DNA of 5,622 bases, from contig QQUD01000640.1 in assembly GCA_008501785.1 (NCBI GenBank), positions 1-5,622 on the forward strand. The letters run 5' to 3'. The translations under genes and the position numbers were made by a program. Positions 1 to 4,796 of the stretch are shown here, piece by piece (within the stretch, counting starts at the first letter, position 1; every line of letters begins with the position of its first letter). Under the pieces are notes generated by a model. The model worked only from the letters and a program-made list of their open reading frames with translations, did not search any database and was not told the origin of the DNA. The DNA comes from Chloroflexota bacterium (lineage in GTDB: Bacteria; Chloroflexota; Anaerolineae; Promineifilales; Promineifilaceae).

Positions 1-1
1 A

Positions 2-163
2 GACGATTCTTTGATGGTTGTGGCACCGTTTGGATTACAAGATTTATTCGAAATGACCCTGCGTCGAAATCCAGCACAAGTGACGCTTGAGCAATACCGC
101 CAGCGTTATCGAGAAAAGCGTATTGCTGAAAAGTGGCCTTTGGTGAAGATTATTGATGGGTAA
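2..163 (+). CDS. Nucleotidyltransferase-like protein, C-terminal fragment (NTP_transf_6 / PF06042 type)
   Basis: An open frame runs in from the left edge and ends at TAA 161-163, giving the last 53 residues of a protein whose start lies outside the window. The visible part contains APFGLQDLFEMTLRRNP, then a basic stretch (YRQRYREKR), then AEKWPLVKI near the C-terminus. This order, an APFGLxDLF block with an RxNP, a Tyr/Arg-rich helix and a WP-L-I ending, is what I know from the C-terminus of the uncharacterised nucleotidyltransferase family PF06042 (COG3575). In that family the nucleotide-binding motifs sit in the N-terminal half, which is not visible here, so catalytic competence cannot be judged. 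The stop codon lies 18 bases before the next gene's start, which suggests co-transcription with the oxidoreductase. The substrate is unknown. Family assignment is by recognition of the tail only. Confidence 0.72.
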   Translation, partial: DDSLMVVAPFGLQDLFEMTLRRNPAQVTLEQYRQRYREKRIAEKWPLVKIIDG

Positions 164-171
164 CAATTTTT

Positions 172-181
172 GGAGGGTATG
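172..181 (+). promoter_or_regulatory. Ribosome binding site deciding the start of the oxidoreductase gene
   Basis: GGAGG at 172-176 is followed by two consecutive in-frame ATG codons at 179 and 182. The first leaves a gap of only 2 bases, the second 5 bases, so 182 is the better start; it also gives the MKFDVTLLAHDL opening expected of the family. A TTG at 170 in the same frame overlaps the Shine-Dalgarno sequence itself and is unlikely to be used. Confidence 0.7.
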
Positions 182-1198
182 ATGAAGTTTGATGTGACTT
201 TGCTGGCTCATGATTTGAATGAAATGGATGTGTATGCAAAATCGGCCGAATCATTGGGGTTTGATGGCATGTGGACGGCCGAAACGAGTCATGATCCGTT
301 TTTGCCGCTGGTGCTGGCGGCGGAACACAGCAGCCGTATTAATTTGGGCACGGCAATTGCGGTGGCTTTTCCGCGCAGTCCGGCGATTTTGGCGCAGATG
401 GCGTGGGATTTGGCACGGTTCAGCGAAGGGCGTTTTATTTTGGGATTGGGTCCGCAGGTGAAGGCGCATAATGTGCTGCGTCTGGGGGTAAAGTGGGAGA
501 AGCCGATCAAAAAGCTGCGGGAAACGATTTTGGCAGTGCGTGCTTTTTGGGATTGTTGGCAACATGATAAGCCGCTTGATTTTGTCGGTGAATTTTTTAA
601 GCTGCAACTAATGACGCCGTTTTTTAATCCAGGGCCGAATGAACATCCACAAGTGCCGATTTATATTGCGGCGGTGAATGAGCAGATGCTGCGTTTGGCG
701 GGTGAGGTGTGTGATGGGGTGCATATTCATGCATTGCATTCGGTGAAGTATTTGCAGGAGTTTGCGCTGCCGCAGTTGGAGAAAGGGTTGGTGAAAAACG
801 GCCGTTCTCGAGATGATTTGGTGTTGAATACGGCCGTGTTTGCGATTCCTACCGATGATCCTGATTATGCAGCCTGGGCTGAAGCGCATGTTAAACAGCA
901 AATCTCGTTTTACATGAGTACCCCGGCTTATCGGGTATTGGCTGAACTGCACGGATGGGAAGAAACGGCGCTGCAATTGAGCAAAATGGCGCGTACGAGA
1001 GCTTGGGACGAGATGCCAAAACTAATCAACGATGATATGTTGAACACAATGGCTGTGACGGGGACATGGGCTGAATTGCCTGAATTGATTCAAGAAAAGT
1101 ATGGTTCGTTGTTGGATCGGGTCAGCTACTATTTGCCATTTGTGCCTGGGGAGCGAGATGGACATTGGCAGGCGAGTATTGATGGGTTTCGTAAATGA
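182..1198 (+). CDS. LLM-class flavin/F420-dependent oxidoreductase (TIGR03617-like, luciferase-like TIM barrel)
   Basis: A 338-residue cytoplasmic protein of the bacterial luciferase-like family (PF00296), in which a TIM barrel binds FMN or deazaflavin F420. The N-terminus (MKFDVTLLAHDLNEM) begins strand 1; GFDGMWTAETSHDPFLPL (about 26-43) and INLGTAIAVAFPRSP (about 53-67) are the classic barrel strands of the group, followed by GRFILGLGPQVKAHN (about 82-96), which matches the phosphate-binding region of LLM proteins. IYIAAVNEQMLRLAGEVCDGVHIH (about 161-184) is the second signature region. Length is normal for the family. The block HDPFLPL...AFPRSP...QVKAHN together with VKWEKPIKKLRE is what I associate with the TIGR03617 subgroup annotated as F420-dependent; whether F420 or FMN is used cannot be read from the sequence. 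The substrate is unknown. It follows the nucleotidyltransferase fragment by 18 bases and ends 9 bases before a large hairpin, so this looks like the last gene of its unit. It carries two ACGGCCGT copies. Confidence 0.9.
   Translation: MKFDVTLLAHDLNEMDVYAKSAESLGFDGMWTAETSHDPFLPLVLAAEHSSRINLGTAIAVAFPRSPAILAQMAWDLARFSEGRFILGLGPQVKAHNVLRLGVKWEKPIKKLRETILAVRAFWDCWQHDKPLDFVGEFFKLQLMTPFFNPGPNEHPQVPIYIAAVNEQMLRLAGEVCDGVHIHALHSVKYLQEFALPQLEKGLVKNGRSRDDLVLNTAVFAIPTDDPDYAAWAEAHVKQQISFYMSTPAYRVLAELHGWEETALQLSKMARTRAWDEMPKLINDDMLNTMAVTGTWAELPELIQEKYGSLLDRVSYYLPFVPGERDGHWQASIDGFRK
798..805 (+). repeat. ACGGCCGT palindromic octamer, copy 1
   Basis: First of seven exact copies of an 8-bp perfect palindrome in the window (others at 830, 2230, 2773, 3803, 4586, 4826). 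About 0.1 copy would be expected by chance in 5.6 kb. Here it is read as AAC GGC CGT (residues Asn-Gly-Arg 206-208 of the oxidoreductase), the only copy in this codon phase. Imperfect relatives lie at 242-249 (TCGGCCGA), 275-282 (ACGGCCGA), 2060-2067 (ACGGCCAG) and 4945-4952 (ACGGCCAT). Confidence 0.85.
830..837 (+). repeat. ACGGCCGT palindromic octamer, copy 2
   Basis: Only 24 bases after copy 1, in a different codon phase: ACG GCC GTG, Thr-Ala-Val 217-219 of the oxidoreductase. Two exact copies 32 bases apart in different phases are hard to explain by protein constraint. Confidence 0.85.
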
Positions 1199-1207
1199 TA
1201 GCATATT

Positions 1208-1258
1208 GGAGTGAAGGCTTGAGCCGGAACGTTCCAGCTAAAGCCTCCACTCCGTTTT
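1208..1258 (+). terminator. Large imperfect palindrome, likely terminator and possibly a dispersed repeat
   Basis: Bases 1208-1253 form a 46-base near-perfect palindrome without a true spacer: left arm GGAGTGAAGGCTT (1208-1220) pairs with AAGCCTCCACTCC (1241-1253) with one A-C mismatch, and the inside (1222-1239) continues pairing around the perfect decamer GGAACGTTCC (1226-1235) with one further mismatch. The transcript would fold into a long hairpin followed by GTTTT (1254-1258), so it can act as an intrinsic terminator 9 bases after the oxidoreductase stop, though the U-run is short. A palindrome of this size and centre is larger than a terminator needs and could equally be a REP-like dispersed element; only a genome-wide copy count can tell. 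Confidence 0.62.
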
Positions 1259-1387
1259 AGTGTGTTAAGTTTGCGAAAGTAATGGTTTAAGAGACAATAT
1301 GACCATCAAGCACGGATTGTGAGATTTCAGACTAAACTTTAGGCGTGAAGAAAGCCATTCTCCAATCTTTTACTGTGGAGGTTAATC
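1259..1387 (+). other. Upstream region of the APH-fold gene, no clear promoter
   Basis: This gap must hold the promoter of the following gene if the hairpin at 1208-1253 terminates transcription. The best I can find is TTGCGA (1271-1276) with GACAAT (1293-1298) at 16 bases spacing, each matching four of six consensus positions, which is weak. A good Shine-Dalgarno GGAGG (1377-1381) sits 6 bases before the ATG at 1388. No coding frame or further repeat was seen. Confidence 0.3.
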
Positions 1388-2356
1388 ATGGAACAAATCC
1401 AGGTATCTCGTTCATTTATCGACGGGGATGCATTGGCACGAGTGATCGAGCAAGAATATGATTTAGGTGACATTGCGACTTGCCGTCTATTTAGCAAAAT
1501 GTTGCGCAGTCAAGACAACGACCACTATAAAGTTATAGCCAAAAGTGGTGAGATTTATGTAGTGCGCGTCTATCAGCGCGGAGAACATTTGGATCGGCAG
1601 CGGTCTGATTATGAGTATGAGTTGAATTGGCTGACCTTTTTGAAAGAGAACGATCTTCCTGTTTCCAGCCCACTTCCTCGAAGTGATGGTGGGTTTTTAG
1701 GAAGTGTATTGGCCCCTGAAGGGTTGCGGTATTTTGCCGTGTTTACTTTTGCAAAAGGGACAAACTTATCTGTTAGTAATGAAGAACAGCTTTTTATTAC
1801 TGGTCAGAATATGGCTAAAATTCATTTGGTCTCAAATGAATATGAAGGGCCATATGAAAGAAGACCGTTGGATTTGGAATATCTGATTGACAAGCCTTTG
1901 GCGCGTATTCAAAAGTTTTGGAAGGATAAACCTAGTAAAGCACAGCAGCTTGACCTGCTAGTTTATTCAGCGGAAGAGGCAAAGGATGAATTGGAAACGT
2001 TGTTTGCCAATGAGGAAACCACGACTGATGGTTGGGGTCCCATTGGTGGCGATTTCCATACGGCCAGTACGTTTTTTGATCAAAACAATAATCCGACCTT
2101 TTTCAACTTTGATTTATGTGGTCCTGGGTGGCGAGCGTATGATATTGCCACGTTTTTGCTGAATACGGATTTGATGCATCAAAGTAGTGCAGATGCGTCG
2201 GAGGCATTTTTTGCGGGGTATTATTCGATACGGCCGTTATCCAATAACGAACATCAAGCCATATCACCCTTCTTAACCATTCGTCGCATTTGGCTGACCA
2301 GCATGTTTACGATTACGCAAGGGTTGACCGGGCATACGTTTATTGCTTCGGCATAA
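1388..2356 (+). CDS. APH-fold (aminoglycoside phosphotransferase / homoserine kinase type II-like) protein with degenerate active site
   Basis: A 322-residue soluble protein of the APH kinase-like superfamily (PF01636, SrkA/ThrB2-like branch). The N-lobe is visible as YKVIAKSGEIYVVRVYQRG (about 47-65), with Arg60 where kinases usually carry the ATP-contacting lysine (Arg is common in this branch), and DYEYELNWLTFL (about 74-85) as the helix with the partner Glu78. The C-lobe catalytic region is GGDFHTAS (220-227) and NFDLCGPGWRAYDIATFL (240-257). The usual pattern is HGDxHxxN followed by (I/F)DFD; here His becomes Gly220, the metal-binding Asn becomes Ser227, and the first metal-binding Asp becomes Asn240, while catalytic-position Asp222 and the CGPGWRAYD block remain. 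The fold is clear; kinase activity is doubtful, and the substrate is unknown. Start chosen at ATG 1388 with GGAGG 6 bases upstream. It stands alone between two hairpins, so is probably monocistronic. Sequence verified codon by codon at the altered sites. Confidence 0.87.
   Translation: MEQIQVSRSFIDGDALARVIEQEYDLGDIATCRLFSKMLRSQDNDHYKVIAKSGEIYVVRVYQRGEHLDRQRSDYEYELNWLTFLKENDLPVSSPLPRSDGGFLGSVLAPEGLRYFAVFTFAKGTNLSVSNEEQLFITGQNMAKIHLVSNEYEGPYERRPLDLEYLIDKPLARIQKFWKDKPSKAQQLDLLVYSAEEAKDELETLFANEETTTDGWGPIGGDFHTASTFFDQNNNPTFFNFDLCGPGWRAYDIATFLLNTDLMHQSSADASEAFFAGYYSIRPLSNNEHQAISPFLTIRRIWLTSMFTITQGLTGHTFIASA
2230..2237 (+). repeat. ACGGCCGT palindromic octamer, copy 3
   Basis: Read in the third phase, as A-CGG-CCG-T, supplying Arg282-Pro283 (context SIRPLS) in the C-terminal part of the APH-fold protein. 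Confidence 0.85.
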
Positions 2357-2400
2357 ATCCTTGGTACATATCGCAACTTTTTGTTGCTAAAAATGAGTTG

Positions 2401-2455
2401 AATAGGCAAATGATAAAACACGCTTAAAACACGTTTTATCGTTTGCCTATTTTTT
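2401..2455 (+). terminator. Strong intrinsic terminator after the APH-fold gene
   Basis: The left arm AATAGGCAAA-T-GATAAAAC (2401-2419) pairs with GTTTTATC-G-TTTGCCTATT (2433-2451), giving 18 base pairs with one internal T-G pair (which becomes U-G in RNA) and a 13-base loop. The arm runs into TTTTTT (2450-2455), then GTTTT. It begins 44 bases after the stop codon. The A-rich left arm mirrored by the T-run also makes a usable terminator for the opposite strand. A minor hairpin GCAAC/GTTGC (2373-2387) lies just before it. The T-rich end is only about 10 bases before the Shine-Dalgarno of the next gene. Confidence 0.85.
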
Positions 2456-2464
2456 GTTTTGGCG

Positions 2465-2476
2465 AGAGGACGGGAC
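2465..2476 (+). promoter_or_regulatory. Ribosome binding site deciding the start of the response-regulator gene
   Basis: AGAGGA (2465-2470) is followed by tandem in-frame ATG codons at 2477 (gap 6) and 2480 (gap 9). Either is possible; 2477 is chosen. A TTG at 2459 in the same frame precedes this site and is unlikely to be the start. Confidence 0.6.
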
Positions 2477-3160
2477 ATGATGCATGTGATTGTGATTGCA
2501 GAAAATGAAGAGAATCGGAATGTACTCAGTTTTGTGCTGCGCAATGCCGGGTTAACGGTTGCCAGAAGTGCGAATGTAAATTTGGTGACGAAATCTTTGT
2601 TGGAAAGTCCTGCTGAGTTGTTGGTGATTGCGCCGGATACGACCGTACAAGCCATTGAGGATGTGAAAGCGTTGCGTGCTGTCTCGCAGGCTCCGATGCT
2701 GGTGCTGGTTGAGAATTTGCCGGAGTCGGAACATTGTCAGTTGTTGGATGCAGGGGCAGATTTGGTGATGAAACGGCCGTTTTCCTCTCGCGTGTTGGTG
2801 CGTTATGTACGCATGTTTTTGCGTCGTGCTGGCAATATTCCGATGTCTGTGTTGTCAACGGTGTCGGCTGGAGATGTCACATTAGAGCCAGGAACCCGCA
2901 CTGTACACTTGCCCGATAAAGACGCACAGCACTTAACCTTATTAGAATTTCGCCTCCTCTACATTTTGATGACGAACCTCAATCAGGTGATCCCCATCGA
3001 CGTCATTGTTGAGCGCGTATGGGGATATGAAGGGCAAGGAAATCGGGAGCTTGTGCGCGGCCTTGTGCGTCGTCTGCGCCGCAAAATCGAACCAAATCCG
3101 AAAGTGCCGATTTATATTCAAAATTTGCCGGGGATTGGGTATCGGTTTGAAGAAGGGTGA
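2477..3160 (+). CDS. OmpR/PhoB-family DNA-binding regulator with an aspartate-less (atypical) receiver domain
   Basis: A 227-residue protein with two domains: a receiver-like domain (about 3-117) and a PhoB-type winged helix (about 132-225). The winged helix is well kept: GDVTLEPGTRTVHL, LTLLEFRLLYILM (153-165), ERVWGYEG (179-186), the recognition helix around LVRGLVRRLRRKI (192-204) and YIQNLPGIGYRFE (213-225). Aligned by eye with PhoB, the receiver has Glu9-Asn10 for the acidic pair (PhoB Glu9-Asp10), Ala52 at the phosphoacceptor aspartate (context ELLVIAPD), Val78 at the conserved Thr, and Arg100 at the conserved Lys (MKRPF instead of TKPF). It therefore should not be phosphorylated in the normal way and probably responds to something else or acts constitutively. 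No histidine kinase lies in the window. It binds DNA in the cytoplasm; target genes are unknown. The terminator before it leaves no room for a promoter of its own downstream of the hairpin. Confidence 0.9.
   Translation: MMHVIVIAENEENRNVLSFVLRNAGLTVARSANVNLVTKSLLESPAELLVIAPDTTVQAIEDVKALRAVSQAPMLVLVENLPESEHCQLLDAGADLVMKRPFSSRVLVRYVRMFLRRAGNIPMSVLSTVSAGDVTLEPGTRTVHLPDKDAQHLTLLEFRLLYILMTNLNQVIPIDVIVERVWGYEGQGNRELVRGLVRRLRRKIEPNPKVPIYIQNLPGIGYRFEEG
2773..2780 (+). repeat. ACGGCCGT palindromic octamer, copy 4 (inside a 12-mer palindrome)
   Basis: Part of AAACGGCCGTTT at 2771-2782. It codes Lys99-Arg100-Pro101-Phe102, the position of the receiver's normally conserved Lys-Pro-Phe motif, where Lys is replaced by Arg. 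Confidence 0.88.
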
Positions 3161-3163
3161 GAG

Positions 3164-3217
3164 GGTAGCGAGTAGCAAGTGACGAGTTTTTCCACTCGCC
3201 ACTTGCCACTCGCCACC
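3164..3217 (+). repeat. Inverted repeat built from heptamers, likely terminator hairpin
   Basis: It starts 3 bases after the regulator's stop. The left arm 3164-3187 consists of GGT followed by AGCGAGT, AGCAAGT and GACGAGT; the right arm 3194-3217 is ACTCGCC, ACTTGCC, ACTCGCC, ACC. The 24-base arms pair with only three A-C mismatches across a 6-base TTTTCC loop. Both arms thus have a period of seven, so it is at once an inverted and a tandem repeat. A T-rich but broken stretch (3218-3236) follows, so termination is plausible. Heptamer arrays of this kind behave as dispersed intergenic repeats in several bacterial groups; copy number here is unknown. Confidence 0.72.
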
Positions 3218-3261
3218 TATTTACACATTTTTGCTACGAAAAACGACCTTTTTATACGGGC

Positions 3262-3291
3262 TTGACACATTTTTTACCCTAAATTTGTAAC
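3262..3291 (+). promoter_or_regulatory. Candidate sigma70-type promoter for the LysW-like gene
   Basis: A perfect -35 hexamer TTGACA (3262-3267) is followed at 18 bases by TGTAAC (3286-3291, four of six matches). A better -10 match, CATAAT (3291-3296), is at a spacing of 23, too long for a standard promoter; TATAGT (3302-3307) is farther still. The region 3218-3340 is clearly AT-rich, as expected for a promoter. Transcription would start around 3300, giving a leader of about 60 bases. Confidence 0.5.
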
Positions 3292-3363
3292 ATAATAATT
3301 TTATAGTTATGCACTGATTAACAATTAAATCTGTGTTTTTGATTGGAGTAGGAGAATATTTCC

Positions 3364-3639
3364 ATGTCAAATCATACAAATGGTAAATTGCAGTCGGCAA
3401 GTTGTCCGGCCTGTGGCAGCCGCTTACGATTTAAGTATCCGTTGCAGTTAGGTGAGTTTGTTGTTTGTGATGAGTGTGATACTGAGCTTGAAGTGTTAAC
3501 TATAAATCCACTCAAACTTGATTGGGCGTATGATGACCCATATGAAGATGATGACGATTTTGATGGCTGGACCTATGAAGATGAAGATGGGAAGATGAAG
3601 TACGTTGATGAGGATTTCGTAGATGCAGAAGGGTGGTAA
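3364..3639 (+). CDS. LysW-like zinc-ribbon protein with acidic C-terminal tail
   Basis: A 91-residue protein. Residues 14-50 match the LysW/ArgW zinc-ribbon pattern: CPACGSRLRF (Cys14, Cys17), LGEFVVCDECDTELEV (Cys35, Cys38), then NPLKL. In known LysW the ribbon is followed by a short acidic region ending in EDWGE, whose terminal glutamate carries the lysine or arginine precursor while LysX-type enzymes act on it. Here the tail is much longer, 39 residues after Leu52 with 18 Asp/Glu and only two Lys, contains two related blocks (DDDDFDGW and DEDFVDAEGW), and ends in Gly-Trp without a terminal Glu. The zinc site is convincing; an amino-group carrier role is not supported, as no lysine-biosynthesis gene is nearby. 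Start: ATG 3364 with AGGAGA (3350-3355) 8 bases upstream. It may be a relative used for other protein or metal interactions. Confidence 0.82.
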   Translation: MSNHTNGKLQSASCPACGSRLRFKYPLQLGEFVVCDECDTELEVLTINPLKLDWAYDDPYEDDDDFDGWTYEDEDGKMKYVDEDFVDAEGW

Positions 3640-3692
3640 TGGAAGGATAAGCAGTTTACTTTACCATCAAAAAATTAAATAAAAGCAAAAAT

Positions 3693-3729
3693 ACCGTGCG
3701 GCGCTTTAGGCAATGCACGGTTTGTTTTT
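3693..3729 (+). terminator. Intrinsic terminator after the LysW-like gene
   Basis: ACCGTGC (3693-3699) pairs perfectly with GCACGGT (3715-3721) over a 15-base loop, followed by TTGTTTTT. The A-rich stretch upstream (3684-3692) extends pairing with the T-run loosely. It lies 53 bases after the stop. Its U-tract ends one base before the Shine-Dalgarno AAGGA of the next gene, so it sits in the immediate 5' region of that gene. Confidence 0.75.
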
Positions 3730-3730
3730 G

Positions 3731-3742
3731 TAAGGAATGATC
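3731..3742 (+). promoter_or_regulatory. Ribosome binding site deciding the start of the YitT-like gene
   Basis: TAAGGA (3731-3736) directly touches the ATG at 3737, which leaves no spacing; the in-frame ATG at 3743 is 6 bases away and is the better start. The difference is two residues. Confidence 0.6.
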
Positions 3743-4705
3743 ATGATTAGTAAGGTGAAAAAACGACGGAAATTGAAGATAAAGTGGCCGGTGGTGTCGA
3801 AAACGGCCGTTTGGCACGAAACAAAATCATTAGCATTAGCAACGGTTGGTACGCTGCTTGTGGCGTTTGGGTACACACTTTTCCAGGTGCCAAACAATAT
3901 TGCTGCTGGTGGATTGGGGGGATTAGGCATTATTGTGCATCATTTTACGGGATGGCCGGTGGGTTTGTTGTTCTGGATTCTCAATTTGCCTTTGCTGCTA
4001 GTCGGCTTTTTCTATTTAGGGCGATGGGGGTTTTTATTGCGCACACTTATTGCGGCAACTATCTTTTCCATTGCAACTGATTTTTTCATCATCTATTTGC
4101 CACAATGGTTGCCTGCATTTCCAATTACTGAAGATTTGCTGTTGAGCAGCATTTATGGTGGCATCGTTGGCGGTATTGGCGGTGGTCTTATTTTTCGGGC
4201 AGGTGGCACGATGGGGGGAACTGGCATCTTAGGGCGTGTGTATCAGAAGAAGACCGGCAAACCACTCAGTCAGGTTTATTTTTATACGGATGGGTTTATC
4301 ATTGCGCTGGCGGGTATTGTGTTTGGTTGGGAAGTTGCGCTCTATTCGTTTTTGATGCTGTTTCTCAACGGATTGGCTTCTGATTACACGCTGGAAGGCC
4401 CCAGCAGTACGCGTACCGCCACCATTGTTACGAATCAACCGCAAAACATAGCGAAAGTTTTAATTGATGAACTGCATCGTGGTGCAAGCTATTGGGAAAT
4501 TAAGGGCGGCTTTACAGGGGAGACGCATTATGTGGTTTGGTGTACCGTGTCGCGGCCTCAGGTGAATGATTTGAAAAGGGTGGTAACGGCCGTTGACCCT
4601 CATGCCTTCATTACGATTGGCATCAGCCACGATGCAATGGGTTTTGGCTTTACACCCAGATCGAAAGGGACAATCCAATTGGCATCTGATGCAAGTGGTG
4701 ATTAA
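3743..4705 (+). CDS. YitT family membrane protein with C-terminal DUF2179 domain
   Basis: A 320-residue inner-membrane protein. After a basic N-terminus (KVKKRRKLKIK, residues 5-14, expected to stay in the cytoplasm) come about five to six membrane segments: around 30-47, 53-68, 73-92, 98-117, 135-152 (glycine-rich GGIVGGIGGGLIF) and 186-206. The region QVPNNIAAGGLGGLGIIVHHFTG is cut from the family hallmark (PNNIAAGG, about 50-57), and WILNLPLLL and GGTMGGTGILGRV follow in the usual order. The soluble C-terminal part (about 228-308, TATIVTNQ...VDPHAFITIGISHDAMGFGF) is the DUF2179 domain. YitT proteins are common in bacteria, but their transport or signalling role is not settled, so no substrate is given. 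It is slightly longer than the roughly 280-290 residues usual in Bacillus, mainly from the termini. It carries two ACGGCCGT copies. Confidence 0.92.
   Translation: MISKVKKRRKLKIKWPVVSKTAVWHETKSLALATVGTLLVAFGYTLFQVPNNIAAGGLGGLGIIVHHFTGWPVGLLFWILNLPLLLVGFFYLGRWGFLLRTLIAATIFSIATDFFIIYLPQWLPAFPITEDLLLSSIYGGIVGGIGGGLIFRAGGTMGGTGILGRVYQKKTGKPLSQVYFYTDGFIIALAGIVFGWEVALYSFLMLFLNGLASDYTLEGPSSTRTATIVTNQPQNIAKVLIDELHRGASYWEIKGGFTGETHYVVWCTVSRPQVNDLKRVVTAVDPHAFITIGISHDAMGFGFTPRSKGTIQLASDASGD
3803..3810 (+). repeat. ACGGCCGT palindromic octamer, copy 5 (inside a 12-mer palindrome)
   Basis: Part of AAACGGCCGTTT at 3801-3812. Read as ACG GCC GTT, Thr21-Ala22-Val23, in the variable N-terminal tail of the YitT-like protein, where protein constraint should be weak. 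Confidence 0.88.
4586..4593 (+). repeat. ACGGCCGT palindromic octamer, copy 6
   Basis: Read as ACG GCC GTT, Thr282-Ala283-Val284, within the DUF2179 domain. Confidence 0.85.
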
Positions 4706-4796
4706 AATAATTCTGGACGTTGAGTTGAGGTTTGCTGTCACAAAGTTTGAAGATGGGGTGTTTTAGTCAATAGAAACGTGTTCAATTGGAGGGTAA

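Noticed and set aside
170..181. TTG at 170 as start of the oxidoreductase
   Set aside because: It overlaps the Shine-Dalgarno sequence and would add a non-conserved extension; ATG 182 fits spacing and family N-terminus.
2254..2655. Minus-strand open frame of 133 codons spanning the APH-fold gene end, the terminator and the regulator start
   Set aside because: It crosses a strong hairpin and two well-supported + strand genes; its translation shows no domain.
651..3118. Exact 17-base direct repeat AAGTGCCGATTTATATT at 651-667 and 3102-3118
   Set aside because: Both copies are in frame and encode Val-Pro-Ile-Tyr-Ile at sites expected from each protein family, using the same preferred codons; chance convergence is enough to explain it.
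3291..3307. CATAAT and TATAGT as -10 elements of the LysW-like gene
   Set aside because: Good hexamers, but no -35 element stands at 16-18 bases from either; the TTGACA is too far upstream (23 and 34 bases).
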